A stretch of DNA of 64,000 nucleotides, taken from contig JALLLT010000056.1 of NCBI GenBank assembly GCA_025266875.1, positions 1-64,000 of the forward strand, written 5' to 3'. Below, one piece after another: positions 1-11,421 of this stretch (the stretch's first letter is position 1; every line of letters starts with the position of its first letter). The notes beneath the pieces are model-generated. The model did no database searches. It was not told where the DNA came from and was given only the letters and a program-made list of their open reading frames with translations. The stretch comes from Fennellomyces sp. T-0311. Taxonomy: Eukaryota > Mucoromycota > Mucoromycetes > Mucorales > Lichtheimiaceae. Made by a program: the position numbers and the translations under genes.

Positions 1-385
1 TGGTTCTCAACACGATGCTTATATTGCCATGGATCTGAAAGATACGCTATCTAATCCAGACAGAACCCCTGATGGCTTTCGGTTGCTTGCGAATTCAGCG
101 TTCCCTGGGGCCAGCAGTAACGATGGCCCCGCTAAGATCCTCCGTGTGCCCAAAGAAAACACTCGAGAATACGACCTAAGCCAGGTACAATGGTACCGTG
201 CCATAACAAGTCAAAGGCAGGCAGTAGAATGGGGAATGCATTCCATTGACAAGTGCATTCCAGCGTGTTAAGCTCCCGTTGACCTCCGATAAGCATCATC
301 GCAGACGAATCTTGCATGTATTGTTCAGATTACACAACTTCCGCGTCTCTGAGGTTGGTATCAGCCAGATACGCACTGTATTTTA
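1..385 (+). pseudogene. PIF/Harbinger-like (DDE_Tnp_4) transposase, C-terminal remnant
   Basis: The frame from base 2 reads GSQHDAYI, then TPDGFRLLANSAFPG and AVEWGMHSID, the pattern of the last third of DDE_Tnp_4 transposases of the PIF/Harbinger group. A stop at 269-271 ends that frame. The match continues one frame over from about 270 (LHVLFRLHNF, VGISQIRTVF), so a +1 frameshift separates the two halves. The start of the gene and the left end of the element lie before the window. The downstream part (about 271-549) is repeated nearly unchanged at 7932-8201. It is a dead copy; the family call rests on motif recognition only. Confidence 0.72.
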
Positions 386-520
386 TGATGTTTGAAGAGA
401 AAGAAATAGAGGAAACTAAAAAAGTATGTTTATCATGGATAAACTGAGTTTTGGAAGTCTTCTTGGAAATAGGAAGCGAATAAACTTTATTCTACTTTGT
501 GCCACCCCATCTATTTATTC

Positions 521-546
521 TGTATAAACGTTTTGGAAGTCATCCA
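521..546. repeat. Right terminal repeat of the PIF/Harbinger-like element
   Basis: This 26-base sequence (TGTATAAACGTTTTGGAAGT then CATCCA) is identical to the right terminal repeat of the complete element at 8173-8198 and is the reverse complement of its left repeat at 7546-7571. It marks the right end of the copy that enters the window from the left. It is followed by GTA, as at 8199-8201, and then directly by Tc1/mariner transposase sequence. Confidence 0.85.
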
Positions 547-548
547 GT

Positions 549-934
549 ATATAAGTACTGGCACTATAACAGGTCACTACTTCAGTTTCTTGAAAGCGAC
601 AATGGATGAGATGGACAGGCATGAGAAATATAAGAACTACTATATTATCATGGATAATGCACCCATTCATATAAACAGAGATATAGAAAAGTACATCAAG
701 TGGCGAGGATACCGACGTGTCTATTTACCGGCATACTCTGGTGAGCTTAATCCAATTGAGAACTTCTGGTCAGTAGCAAAAAGTCATGTTAAGCGTGACC
801 GGCTTTTGACACAGGAAACTTTAATAACTAGAATTAAGCAAGGATGCCTCAAAGTGAAGCCAAGTGATTACGAGGGCTTTACTAGGCATTTGCCGAAAGT
901 TTGGGAGAAGTGTCGAAACAGGGAACCGATCTAG
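549..934 (+). pseudogene. Tc1/mariner (DDE_3) transposase, C-terminal remnant
   Basis: From about 549 the frame reads GTITGHYFSFL, then YIIMDNAPIH with the second catalytic Asp, then LPAYSGELNPIENFW with the terminal acidic residue and the typical NPIE motif, ending at TAG 932-934. About 128 residues remain. The N-terminal DNA-binding part and the first catalytic Asp are absent, because the frame is joined abruptly to the right terminus of the PIF/Harbinger-like element at 546-549. An apparent start at 497 lies inside that other element and is not genuine. Assignment to Tc1/mariner/IS630 is secure; activity is impossible in this state. Confidence 0.85.
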
Positions 935-1139
935 CATACATATCTGTCATTTCCCAAGGTAAGTACATAGAAAGTAGGAAAGTTGAAAAACAGAGCAAAA
1001 CCAAAACCAAAAAAAAAGTGATTAGGTAAATGACAGCCGTATTTCAGGTAAGCAGCAAGTTGCCAAGAGTTTGTTGGCGTTGATTTCTAACCGTGAGAGC
1101 TGTTCTGGTCACATGGTCAATTTCACGTGGGTTGAATTT

Positions 1140-1211
1140 TCAAACGGATTGCGACATTGACTTTTATGAGTAGCGACATGATTTTTTGGAAATACTGTAA
1201 AGCGGCCACTG
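1140..1211. repeat. Probable right end of the Tc1/mariner element
   Basis: Read inward from 1211 on the minus strand, the sequence starts CAGTGGCCGCTTTACAGTAT and is followed outside by TA (1212-1213), the target dinucleotide duplicated by this superfamily. It lies about 280 bases after the transposase stop, a normal distance. The left end is not in the window, so the inverted match cannot be confirmed. Confidence 0.5.
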
Positions 1212-1654
1212 TAGTGTATTTTATATTACACAGTACGTAACAGTTGTCTGAGTGAAAATATTTAGACTAAACTATCCTGCGTATCCTAATGTAGCTTGAT
1301 CTGCTTGTGTGTAAGACACAAGTTCATGCAGCTCTGAGCACTTCTGATGTTACTCCGGTGTGTGGCTCAAACGGGTCATACTATACTAAATATAGTCGCC
1401 GTCTGCTGCTGCGCCCAAGCATGTTGCTGCGCACGCAAGGCGTCTTGCTGTTTAAAAGGCGCGGATGGGACGAGGTTCCATGTCTCAGGGAGGAGGTGGC
1501 TTCCAGATTCTGTCAAGGTAAAAACTATCTTTGCTGCTTGCCGCCAGGGCAACGTAATCCGTTACAAGATGGTGTAACGCACTCGCGCTTTTTCCGTATC
1601 ATGCAGAGAAGAATTTGTTTATAGTGTTCACTTACTCTCCCACCAGCTGGTTAG

Positions 1655-3739
1655 ATGCAATCTGCAACGTTGCCAAATTCCAATCTTGATCCAGTTCCAG
1701 CACAAAATTCTCTCAGCAACGCAAAGCATGCAATTGACAATTGCGACTACGATCAAGCGGTCGACCTTGCATCGATTGCTATAGACAATATACAGCGTTT
1801 GCAATTGCTGACCGCCTTGGACCATAGAGCCTACGCACTTGGCATGAAGAGCAAATTCGACGACGCTGTCAAAGACGCTCAAGACATGATTCAGCATGGA
1901 CCGGCCATTGTCACGGGTTACTTACGCGCTGGCGAGCTGTATGCGATGCAAGGCAAGTACGCATATGCCATCAGCACGTACGAGAAGGGTCTTGAAAAAG
2001 TATCCAAAGAGGATCCGGAATATACTCGGCTGATAGATGCGAAAAAGGCTGCGGTCGAGAAAAATGTCAGATGCGTGGACTTCATTGCTTGCCTTCCCGT
2101 CGAGATCGGTGATGATATTATCATCAACTTGCCAGAAAAGTCCAAGGCCATTTGCTTGGCGGTGTCAAGGATTTGGCGTACGCGAATCATGGGCTGTCGT
2201 TTGGCGTGGGTCGACCTGATCAATGACGATGAGTCTGCGGATATCGTCATCGCTACAGCTGTCCCGCACATCGCACCCTATGTTGAAGACCTGACCATTA
2301 CCACCGAGAACCTCCAAGTATGGCTGAGATACTTGGAATACATGGAAAATGGGTCCTTTAGTAAGGTCGGATCGCTTGAAGTAACAGGTACACAGAGCGG
2401 GAACATCCATTCTCCAGCATAATAAACTTACTTTTATATAGCTGCAGCGGCCAAACACATCAGTACAAACTCGGTGATGTCATTAACCAGTGTGTTTTGG
2501 CAAATGCGCTACACTTTAGATGAACTCCATCTTGATTTTGCGTGGAGCGCTGTTCCAATATCCCTGGTAGATATACTTTTCTACTGTACGTGCTTGGAAA
2601 CACTCTTGTTCTCGACTTCAAGTGCATCGTTAACAGCAATCCTGGGCGAACTGGACTTCCTGGACCCTCATGGTGCGCTGATCGATATGGAACTAAGAAC
2701 CAAATCAATGACGGGCGAAGAACTGGAGCCTTTGCTAGAGAAATGTCAAAAGCTGCGACGACTGACACTGAATGGTGCAACACCTACAGTTTTGGACGCC
2801 GTCAACCGAAGCTGTCCGAACCTAGAGATCTTTGGATTCAATCCTAGTTTCGATCTACCTGAATTGTACGAGCTCAAGCCCAAGGCTGAATCTGGACTGA
2901 GGGCTATCTACACGGCGAATGGAGGCTTTGGTGTGCCACCAGGGAAGTTTTTGCCGCTGATTCGGAAAAATATGAAAACACTCGAGACCGTCTATGCAAA
3001 TCTTTCCCAAACCGAAACACATACAGGGGACGAAGAGTCGTTTGATCATCTGAATACATTCTACAAAGACCTGAAACTGGAAAATTTGGAGTTCTTAACG
3101 TATTGGACGGATACCGCTGGCGATATCCAACCGCTGGTGTTGCGATCAATCTCCTCGTGCACCAACCTCACTCGACTCTCTGCTGTGGACACACCCAATA
3201 TACCCGCTCTAGTTGAAACCCTCCTTAATCTACCACCACTTGAAACACTGGAGCTGTCCCACATTTCGGCCACCGAAGGAGACGAGAGTTTAGTGCGCCT
3301 GTTCAAAAAATATGTCACACTTCCCAATCAGAAATTCCGTGCCTTCTGGTTCAGGTACTGTCATGCCATTACCGATAGCGTACTTGATGCTGTTGCCGAA
3401 CTCAAGACGCTTGAAGAGGTTACTTTGACAAAGCTACCGAATGTCTCAGCCAAGGGCATAGAGGAGTTTTTAAAGAAGCTGGGAAACAAAGTAACAGAGG
3501 TGAAACTTATCGAGATGCAGTGTGCCACCGATGCACATATCGATGCACTCTGTAACTTGGAAGGTTTGAAGAACGTCCATTTGGAATATTTGACGAACGT
3601 TACGGATGAAGGAATTAGGAAGTTGATCGACACAGTAAAGTCATTACGTAGCTTAACTCTCACAGAATGTAAATCAATTAGCAAAGACACTGTATTATAT
3701 GCAAAGCGAAAAATCAAAAAGGTTGAAATAAACGAGTAG
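1655..3739 (+). CDS. TPR/F-box/LRR protein A (Dia2/Pof3-type architecture)
   Basis: Two exons, 1655-2387 and 2442-3739, joined by a 54-bp phase-1 intron (GTACAC...ATATAG), give 676 residues. Residues about 20-130 are helical TPR-like repeats (LDHRAYALGMKSKFDDA, YLRAGELYAMQGKYAYA), residues about 141-185 an F-box (VDFIACLPVEIGDDII), and the rest leucine-rich repeats with an LRR-type C-terminus (LTLTECKSISKDTVLYAKRK). This order is shared with Dia2 of budding yeast and Pof3 of fission yeast, which bring substrates to SCF ubiquitin ligases; the substrate here is unknown. An alternative acceptor 6 bases downstream (2447) would also keep frame. It has three intact relatives in the window with the intron at the same place. 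Transposon remnants lie just upstream. Confidence 0.85.
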
Positions 3740-4293
3740 TATAAGGCATTTAACATCTTACTTGTTCCCAACCCAGTCGTCTCTGATTATGTCTATGCGG
3801 TTGTAGGCGTATAGTGTGCGAACATCTAATTGATCCGGATCCCTATCCACATGGATGGAAAGAGCTAGTAGTTATGCCAAGCCAATATTTGTAAAACTAA
3901 AAGTTCAGATCAATGGTAAGTGAATACGGGCACTTGCAGCGTAGATTACATATTAGTTATGTACAATAGAAGAGCACGGCCAACTTTTATGAAGACATTA
4001 ACTTTCTAACCATATAGGAAAAATATGTATATACAGGATGAAATAAAAGTTTATTGACGACGTAAATGAACGCGCGCTGATCACAGCTCTCCGCTCTCGT
4101 CTGATCCGGTTGAATAAGGAAATGAAAACCCTATGCGGCATTAGGGGAAAAGAAGTAGTCATGAGAAAGGGAACAATGTAAGAAAACAGTAAAAAAGGAA
4201 AAATGATAAAGTAGAATGGAATACAAAGTAAAAGTCGGATGGAAGGGGGACTAATCCGTAACCATATACTTGTTGGGGATGAAAAGGTTTTTT
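3740..4293. other. Intergenic, no gene seen
   Basis: AT-rich sequence between F-box gene A and a LINE remnant. The open frames here are short and lack recognisable motifs. Confidence 0.6.
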
Positions 4294-4754
4294 TTATGAA
4301 GTAACGGGCGATGTGGGTTGCAATGACACAGGGGCCGGTGGCTCCATCCATTCGAGAAGGTCTCTTCCATGCTGGTCGGGTGGCACATATCCTTGTCGGC
4401 GATCTGGGTTGCAATGCTTATTTAGGGTTTCCAGGATGGCACATAGCTGCGGCCATTTGGATTTCCAGTAGTTCCGAGCAGCTTGTGATCTAGGCGGCTT
4501 TTTCGGCAAGCGGTTGAGAAGGTATGAGATGGGATCGTCGATATCGTGCGGCAGGTTGAGTGTGCTGTGGATCGAGAAACATGCGATCAGATGTCGACGG
4601 TTCATACCAGAGGGGTGATGGCAACGTGAGCATGGTGTGGGTTTACCGCTCGGGAGCCAGCCAAGACGATAGCGAATGCACCTCATGCGTTCAGCGGGTG
4701 ACATGGGTAGCCATAGGATTGGATCGATTCCAGGTTTTTTACGGCAGGCGTTAG
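4294..4754 (-). pseudogene. Non-LTR retrotransposon (LINE) reverse transcriptase, C-terminal tail
   Basis: The minus-strand frame opens at about 4754 after a stop and reads ILWLPMSPAERMRCIRYRLG, then a CxxC-H-C knuckle (PCSRCHH... RRHLIACF), then DPISYLLNRLPKKPP and WKSKWPQLCAIL. This is the layout of the extreme C-terminus of LINE-type polyproteins, after the reverse transcriptase: a zinc knuckle followed by a conserved tail. Nothing of the endonuclease or reverse transcriptase core is present, so this is a 5'-truncated copy, as is usual for LINEs. Identification is from pattern memory; a protein search would confirm the clade. Confidence 0.55.
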
Positions 4755-7544
4755 CAGTTTACTACCCTTTCTGCTGCATCGAAGCTCGTGTTGGTCTTGT
4801 AGATAGGTTTGGATTGCTGCCTTTATATGTATATACAGTGAACCACCGCTTTTTCCTCCCCGGATTTTTCCTCTCTCTCGGTTCTGTCCCTGGTTTAGCT
4901 ATGCCATCCGCTCTAACTTCGTATTGATTTTCCCATCCTCGAAATTTTCCTGTTTGCCCCCAGCTTACTCTGAGGAAAGAAACGGAGGATGAATAAAACT
5001 GTCTAAATGGTCACAAGTATACTTTGAAAGCGTGTGTATCCCTTTATTTTTAAATAAAAAATGATGCATTGTACGACTGTGTCGTATGAGTGCGCCTGAA
5101 TAGACCATCACGAATGCTACGCAAGGCATCTGCTGTGGGGGTTTGTCCTGGATTATCGAGAATTTCAACCACCGTTTCGATTAGGCTTAGTTATTTCATG
5201 TAAGCTCTGTGGGGCGATTGATTCTTCAATCCTAACAGTGTGCCTCCAAATATGGTATCGGCCACCATTATGACAGCATCAGTAATATTCCATAGCACTT
5301 ACTGGCTCATATATCGTGCCTCGATCCAAATGACCATCCGGGAGCAACTACGTTGTTAAATAGTTTAGCCGGGACAATGAATCAACCAAATTCTGTAGCT
5401 TATTATTACTTGTCTTTCACCGGCATTAAACGTTCTCTGAAGCTAGCAATGGCAACTCCACGTGACATATTAAACAGGGACAAAAAAGGCACAGTAACAG
5501 ATCATCATTGCTTGTGATATGCTACTGTGCTTTATATGGCGCAATACGGTACAACATCATTCTTTCCGATCCAAAAAAAAAGTACAGTACCTTATCCATA
5601 TATATGACCATCCATCTATAGCTATAGCGACAGACATGTAAATCAATATACGCATATAAAGGAGTGAACGGTGCTTAGACGATTACTAATACGCAGCGTA
5701 TACCACTTTGTGTAACCTCCGCTATTTCCTCACCCGCCGCTTTTTCCGCCCTTTTGGACGTTTCATCCGTGTAGGAAAAAAGCGGGGGTTCCCTGTAATT
5801 GTAAGTGCCCCAGACCGAATTTGGGCTGCCGCTTGTAACGCATGTGCGTGTATAGCTGCGTTTCATCAGTAGCACACAGATCAAGGTCTGTCGAATTGCG
5901 GAAGTAGACTGCCTTTCAGTGAGAAATCATAGGGGTACTTCAATTTTAAGATAAAGAGTGCAACGGAGCATTTCTGAGGAAATCTCCTTCAGGTATCACC
6001 ATTGCGCGGACGGCTAGCGGACCGATAGTTGCAAAGTTATATGTCAAAAAGGAGATCCATGTAAGCAAGAGGAAGCATGAATTTATTGAATTGTATGCGA
6101 AGCAGTGTCTTCTTTCAGTTTTAATCCGACGGCTATGTCAAGGCAGAAGATATTGTTCTTAAAAAGTAGTTGGTCTTTTGGCTCCTGCCCAACACCCTCT
6201 CGGGTTTCATCGATTCGTTGGCCTTGTCAGCGTGAGCACTTGCTTCATACATCCTATCCCTTTCGATTCCTCCGGTTCCCTCCAATATTACCCCCAGGAT
6301 TCGTCCATTGATTTTCCCCTGTCAAAGCGAGCTTTTGTTCATCCATCCAGTCCTTCGTACATTGATTCCTATGGTCATGCACGTGGTGACTTACGTTCTT
6401 GACCCTTGTGACCTCGCCGATATACATAGCCACCTATCCCACCCTAGATAGTCTAATCGCGCGGCGCACGCCTTTGCTACGAAGGAGGGCATACGCCTCT
6501 CAGATTTGCAGCAGGAATGCGGCTCTGTAATAGTGGTAATCAGCGTAGCCAAGGAATAGAAAACGGAGCCCACACAATACCAGGACAACTGTGAAATCCT
6601 AGCACTTATGAAAGCAAGCGTGCCAGAGGATGAAAGTTGAATGGATTTGTTCAACTGTGTTGACAGAGGCTTGTACGGCTACCAGCATGTGCAGATCTCA
6701 AGAGCACTGAGTTGCCTTCTGGTGTGGAACAATGAGAGTGCTAGTAACCGGCCTAATGCGCGACCATGTTCGGCGACAGCGAAGACAATGACACCCTCGC
6801 TTCCCCTCTGGCGTTGCCGCACCGGATGAAAGTAAATCCACATATCAAAACCAGTATAGATTAGTATGAGGGGAATAGGCTCGACGGCAACATTAACGGC
6901 TGACCCATAATACCCTGTTTATATGAGTTTCCTTCCTCGATCCACTTGGCATATGGTAAGAAGATAAAGAGGGACGAATAAAAAATCACCGCCTGTCTCC
7001 CTGACAACTCTGAAGTCACTGTGGACGCCCAACTGCACTTGTGGTTAGTTTGCTGCAGTAGTCAGCGTTGTCCAAATTAGAGGAGTGGCGATTGTGCTGT
7101 CGAAACTTGCGCTGTATTCACAAGGCTCAGTCATTGAATAAAAATGTCCGAAGTTATACGTAATGCGGATCCTACATAAGATCGCTGTTGAATAACGTAA
7201 TTACTCTCATTAAATCGTATCGGTTTGACAGTTTCTCGTTCCTGTACTGCGGAGATCGCATGCTTGCCAAACGTCGACAAACATAGCCGCAAGTGCCCTA
7301 TTGAAGTACATAGACGCATCAATAGCAGATAGTACATTGCGTTTGGCGAGATGAAAGCCTCATGATATTTTGAAAATGAACAACTAGTTGATAGATGCCT
7401 AGTACCAAACTTATACACCTTCACACTTGGCAACTATAGCTCAATCGCGTAGAGAAAGCTAATGCAAACATCTGAAAAACATTGCTATAAGCGCCATTAT
7501 ATGAGGCAATCTAACGATATACGCACGTAACTGGTCTCCTGGTA
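4755..7544. other. Long non-coding or decayed stretch
   Basis: About 2.8 kb between the LINE tail and the complete inverted-repeat element. Only short frames on both strands, none with a domain I recognise, no family resemblance to neighbouring genes, and no clear tRNA. It looks like eroded transposon-rich DNA. Confidence 0.55.
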
Positions 7545-8199
7545 GTGGATGACTTCCAAAACGTTTATACACTGCGTGATAAAATAAAATAAACGAGAAT
7601 TGTTACACGGATTTCCTAATTCGACGATGGATAAACCTTAATCACCCCTCGATAAACAGCATTGGGGGGACGGGGATAACTTTTTTTTACTTAGTGTTTA
7701 TCCGCGATAAACTTGGATATACCCGACGGTCTATTGACCCCCTCTGAACCCCCTCAATAAACTTTTGCCATTTATTGATTTCCGACCTTGGCTTCCATCT
7801 TGCGCTCTAATTCGGCCAATCTGCTCCGGATCTCCTCCAGCTGGATGCAGAGAGTGCTGTCCATGCCTCTCACCATCCTGTGCACATCCTGCATCATCGT
7901 ATGGATCTACGTCTTCTGTAAAAAAAGATGTTGACATCCGATGAGCATCATCATAGACAAATCTTGCATGTATTGTTCAAATCACACAATTTCTGTGTGC
8001 CTGAGGTTGGTATCAGCCAGATACGCACTGTATTTTATGGTGTTTGGAGAGAAAGAAATAGAGGAAACTAAAGAAGTACGTCTATCATGGATAAACCGAG
8101 TTTTGGAAGTCTTCTTGGAAATAGAAAGCGAATAAACTTTATTCTACTTTGTATCACCCCATCTATTTATTCTGTATAAACGTTTTGGAAGTCATCCAG
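7545..8199 (+). mobile_element. Complete but non-autonomous PIF/Harbinger-like element
   Basis: A perfect 26-base inverted repeat (7546-7571 and 8173-8198, outer sequence TGGATGACTTCC) bounds about 655 bp, flanked by TA on both sides (7543-7544 and 8200-8201). Inside are two relics: on the plus strand the end of a DDE_Tnp_4 transposase (about 7935-8060: LHVLFKSHNF, VGISQIRTVFYG), and on the minus strand a short coiled-coil frame at 7772-7897. The right 270 bp match the copy at 271-549. Most of the transposase is missing, so any movement would need an enzyme from elsewhere. The outermost base differs between the ends (G left, C right after complementing). Confidence 0.8.
7772..7897 (-). pseudogene. 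Coiled-coil second-ORF relic inside the inverted-repeat element
   Basis: A 41-residue frame starts ATGATG and reads MMQDVHRMVRG, then LEEIRSRLAELERKMEAK with heptad spacing of Leu/Ile, ending TAA. PIF/Harbinger elements usually carry a second, oppositely oriented protein gene beside the transposase; this could be its C-terminal end. No DNA-binding motif remains. An in-frame TAG lies close upstream of the ATG, so nothing longer is readable. Confidence 0.4.
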
Positions 8200-8488
8200 T
8201 ATGTGCCCAAAGGAAGTGGCGCGATCTTCAAGTTACAACGTGGGAAAATATTCCTTTCACGCGCACCTTCCCTCTTCACTCTGCTTTGGTAAAGCAATTT
8301 CCGGTGCTCATGGTTGTTATCAAAGTCGATCCTGCCCAATGCTCTCATTGTGAAGTCGGAAATGTTACCGAAGGTCAATTTGCTGGATCGGGATCAATGG
8401 CTACCGATGTCGAGGTTCTGATCATGGCAACATGTGGCGAGCGCGCCAATACTCTGGATGCACATATAGCATTTGAAATAGCCAAAGA

Positions 8489-9092
8489 AGCTGCTTGTCA
8501 TTCTGAATTGCACGGGTCTAACGTCCTTTACTGCATCATTAACGAGGCACGTTTCGACGATTGCCGACGTTCTTGTTGCTATACCGCTAGTCAAAAACCT
8601 TTATCTGGCGTATACTGACGGCGAACCTTCGTCTACGTCGAGCTTAATGCAGCTGTCCCAAGCATACGGAGCATCGGACAAAATGAGAGTGGAGAATGCC
8701 TCGTTGGTCAACTGTCCGTGCGTCACAGATGACGTTTTGGGAGCCATTGCTGGCTTGCAATCACTGAGAAACGAGCCACTCGATGGATTGGATGTATCGG
8801 GGCACGGGCTTGGGCGGTTTCTGAAAATCTTGGCAACAACGTAACCGAAATTGAACTGGGAACAATGGACTGTGTAACGGATGACCATATCGCCATTATC
8901 AGCAAAATCGGATCGCTGGCATTGGTCAGCCTGGAAGACTTGACCAAGGTGACCGATCACGGGATCCGCAGTATGGTCGACCTGACGAGCACGACAAGCA
9001 GTCTGACCATCACACAGTGCGCACTGGCAACTCCTGTCGCGATGAAGCACGTCAGGCAAAGGGTGGCGAGGGTGGTGTACAGTGTGCGATAG
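8489..9092 (+). pseudogene. TPR/F-box/LRR family, truncated LRR C-terminal remnant
   Basis: From about 8489 one frame reads LLVILNCTGLTSF, then TIADVLVAIPLVKNLYLAYT, then CVTDDVLGAIAGLQSLRN, matching the LRR half of the intact genes (compare VSELLDVLMVLPPVKTFGLS in gene B). A frameshift at about 8780-8840 moves the match to the frame of VTDDHIAIISKIGSLALVSL, which ends at TAG 9090-9092. The TPR and F-box parts are gone; weak similarity may continue back to about 8202, where the inverted-repeat element ends. It sits immediately upstream of gene B in the same orientation, as expected of a decayed tandem duplicate. Confidence 0.75.
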
Positions 9093-9326
9093 TACGGCGG
9101 GTCTGACCGTCACGAGAATAAATTATTCATGGACAAAGGACTAAAACAGCGCACATGCAAGTGGCAATTGCCTCTCCATTTATCCTGCACATGGTATGCA
9201 ATATGTGTGTTACGGCGGAGGTGAGAAAAAAAGTGCCCACAGCGCCTCCTTCCTTAAAATGGCTGCTGTTATGCAGACGGAGGCTCAATCTACCTTTTTT
9301 CGATCGCTTTCACTCATCCATCGATC

Positions 9327-11421
9327 ATGATCAAAAAGTACAAATCGAGCTCATTTCCAAGTTACAGTTTGGAAACTGACACGGCAAGGGCGGCATTCAG
9401 CAAGGTTGGGGCGGCGATCGATAGCCGTGACTACATCCAGGCCGTGACATTCGCGTCCAAGGCGATCGAGGAGATTCAGGAGCGGCAATTGATCACCGCG
9501 CTTGATCACCGCGCCTACGCCCTTGGGATGCAGGGAAAGTTTGGAGCAGCCGTCCGGGATGCAGAGGATATGATAAAGTACAAACCAGGGCTGGCAACGG
9601 GGTACAATCGGCTGGGATGGCTTTACGCTGTTCAGGGGAAGCAACAAAAGGCAATTGACACCTACACCGCCGGACTCCGCAATGTTGCACATGACGATCC
9701 CCAGTTTATCCAGCTTGGATCCTGCAAGTGGGAAGCCACCAAACAGAGCAGCAATCATGTCGACTTTATTGCCAAGCTTCCCGTTGAGGTGGCCTTTCAC
9801 ATTCTGGCCGACCTTCCCAAGGACACCAAGATCATCTGCTTGGGCATATCGAGCATCTGGCGTCGCAGGTTGCTCGAGTGCTCCTCAGCCTGGGCGGTTG
9901 TCACCGTGGACAGCCGCGATAACACCACCACCAGTGCCCTACCCCACATTGCGCGCCATGTCAATGATCTGACCATCAGCACCGAGAATTGGCGCATCTG
10001 GCACCAGTACAAGCATAGCATGGAAAACGGTCGTTTTTCGAAAATCAAATCTCTTGCTCTGAAAGGTATGCAGGTGTATGGTTGCGGTATTTGTCTCTTA
10101 CATTCTGCGCCGTCGATTAGAAGGTGCAAACCACCAGTACTTTAACCTGCCAGCACCCGCCTCGCTCACAATGGCATTCCGGCAGATGGGACCCACGCTA
10201 ACTACGCTCAAGCTGGCTCTTGAGCAAAAGCACAGCAAAGGCATCACACTGGCCGACATACTTTACCTGGCAAGAAATTTGACAAGGCTTGAGTACACCG
10301 CAAAAGCTCCCTTGGCGAATGTTCTTGGTGACCTTACCGTCGTGTCTGGACATCACGCTCTCCAGGATATGCAGCTGCATGCTCAGTCAATCACAAGTCA
10401 ATCAATCGAGCCCTTGCTTCGCACGTGTCGAAACATCCGCCGACTTGCGCTTCGTGGATGTCATGAGTCGGTCTTGGATGCCATCAAGGTCAATTGCCGG
10501 CGTCTGGAAATACTTGGCTTCAATTCCAAAGAGGTGGAGGCACTGGATCATCTTCCTGCCCGACAGCACAATATACCTGGACTGCGTGCCCTGTACACAT
10601 CCACAGAAGCTGATGCGATTCCTCTCGATACTCTTTCCGAATTACTGATTGAAAACATGCGGACCTTGGAGACTGTGTATGCCGACGTTGTTCCAGACAA
10701 AACTCTGGTTGATCTATCCATGGTGCCCCTGAACAATTTGAATCTTTCAGGCTTAAAGAAGCTGCGATACTGGTCTGACACTGGCGGTGGACGCATCGAG
10801 CGAGACATCTTAAAGTCCATTTCCAAATGCACTGCTCTGTCTCATGTTGAGGCACGCGACATCAGCCTGGTTTCTGAGCTACTCGATGTACTGATGGTGC
10901 TACCACCGGTCAAGACCTTTGGTTTGTCATTCACCTGTGAAGAAGACCTTGCTGTAGGAGGACTGATCTCGTTGTTTCGCAAATATGCCGCCATTCCCGC
11001 AGGTCATCCGAATTTGGAAGTTGTTCGTCTCCAGGAGTGCAAGTCAGTTACATATACGGTGCTCAGCACCCTTGCGCGCATACAAACCCTGAGAGACATC
11101 ACACTTTGTCGGCTGGATGGCCTCTCCGATGGGGCAATTAATGACTTTCTGAGGCGATTGGGCGATAACGTATCAGCCATTGAACTCTGCGAAATGGAAT
11201 CGGTGGCGGATATTCATCTCTTGACGCTCGGCGAGCTGCAAGGTTTAACGTGCGTAGCCTTAAATGCACTGCCAAATGCGACGAATTACGGTGTTCAGAG
11301 TTTGGTAGACAAAGCGAAACGCCTGCGAAAACTCAAAATCGTAAAATGTGCTTCGATCACCAGTATAGGAGTCACGCAAGCCAGACGAAAAATAGAGACC
11401 GTTGAAGTGATCAACGAGTAA
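9327..11421 (+). CDS. TPR/F-box/LRR protein B
   Basis: Exons 9327-10065 and 10121-11421, with a 55-bp phase-1 intron (GTATGC...GATTAG), encode 679 residues. The N-terminal TPR part (ITALDHRAYALGMQGKFGAA, GYNRLGWLYAVQGKQQKA) is the closest in the window to that of gene A. The F-box follows (VDFIAKLPVEVAFHILADLP), then LRRs to the C-terminus (LRKLKIVKCASITSIGV). Expected role: substrate receptor of an SCF ubiquitin ligase, with the TPR and LRR parts choosing partners. GC content by eye is higher than in gene A, so the copies are not very recent. A truncated sister copy lies just upstream. Confidence 0.87.

Noticed and set aside
497..548. Apparent start of the Tc1/mariner transposase at 497
   Set aside because: This part belongs to the other element's terminal region; the frame is an accidental fusion.
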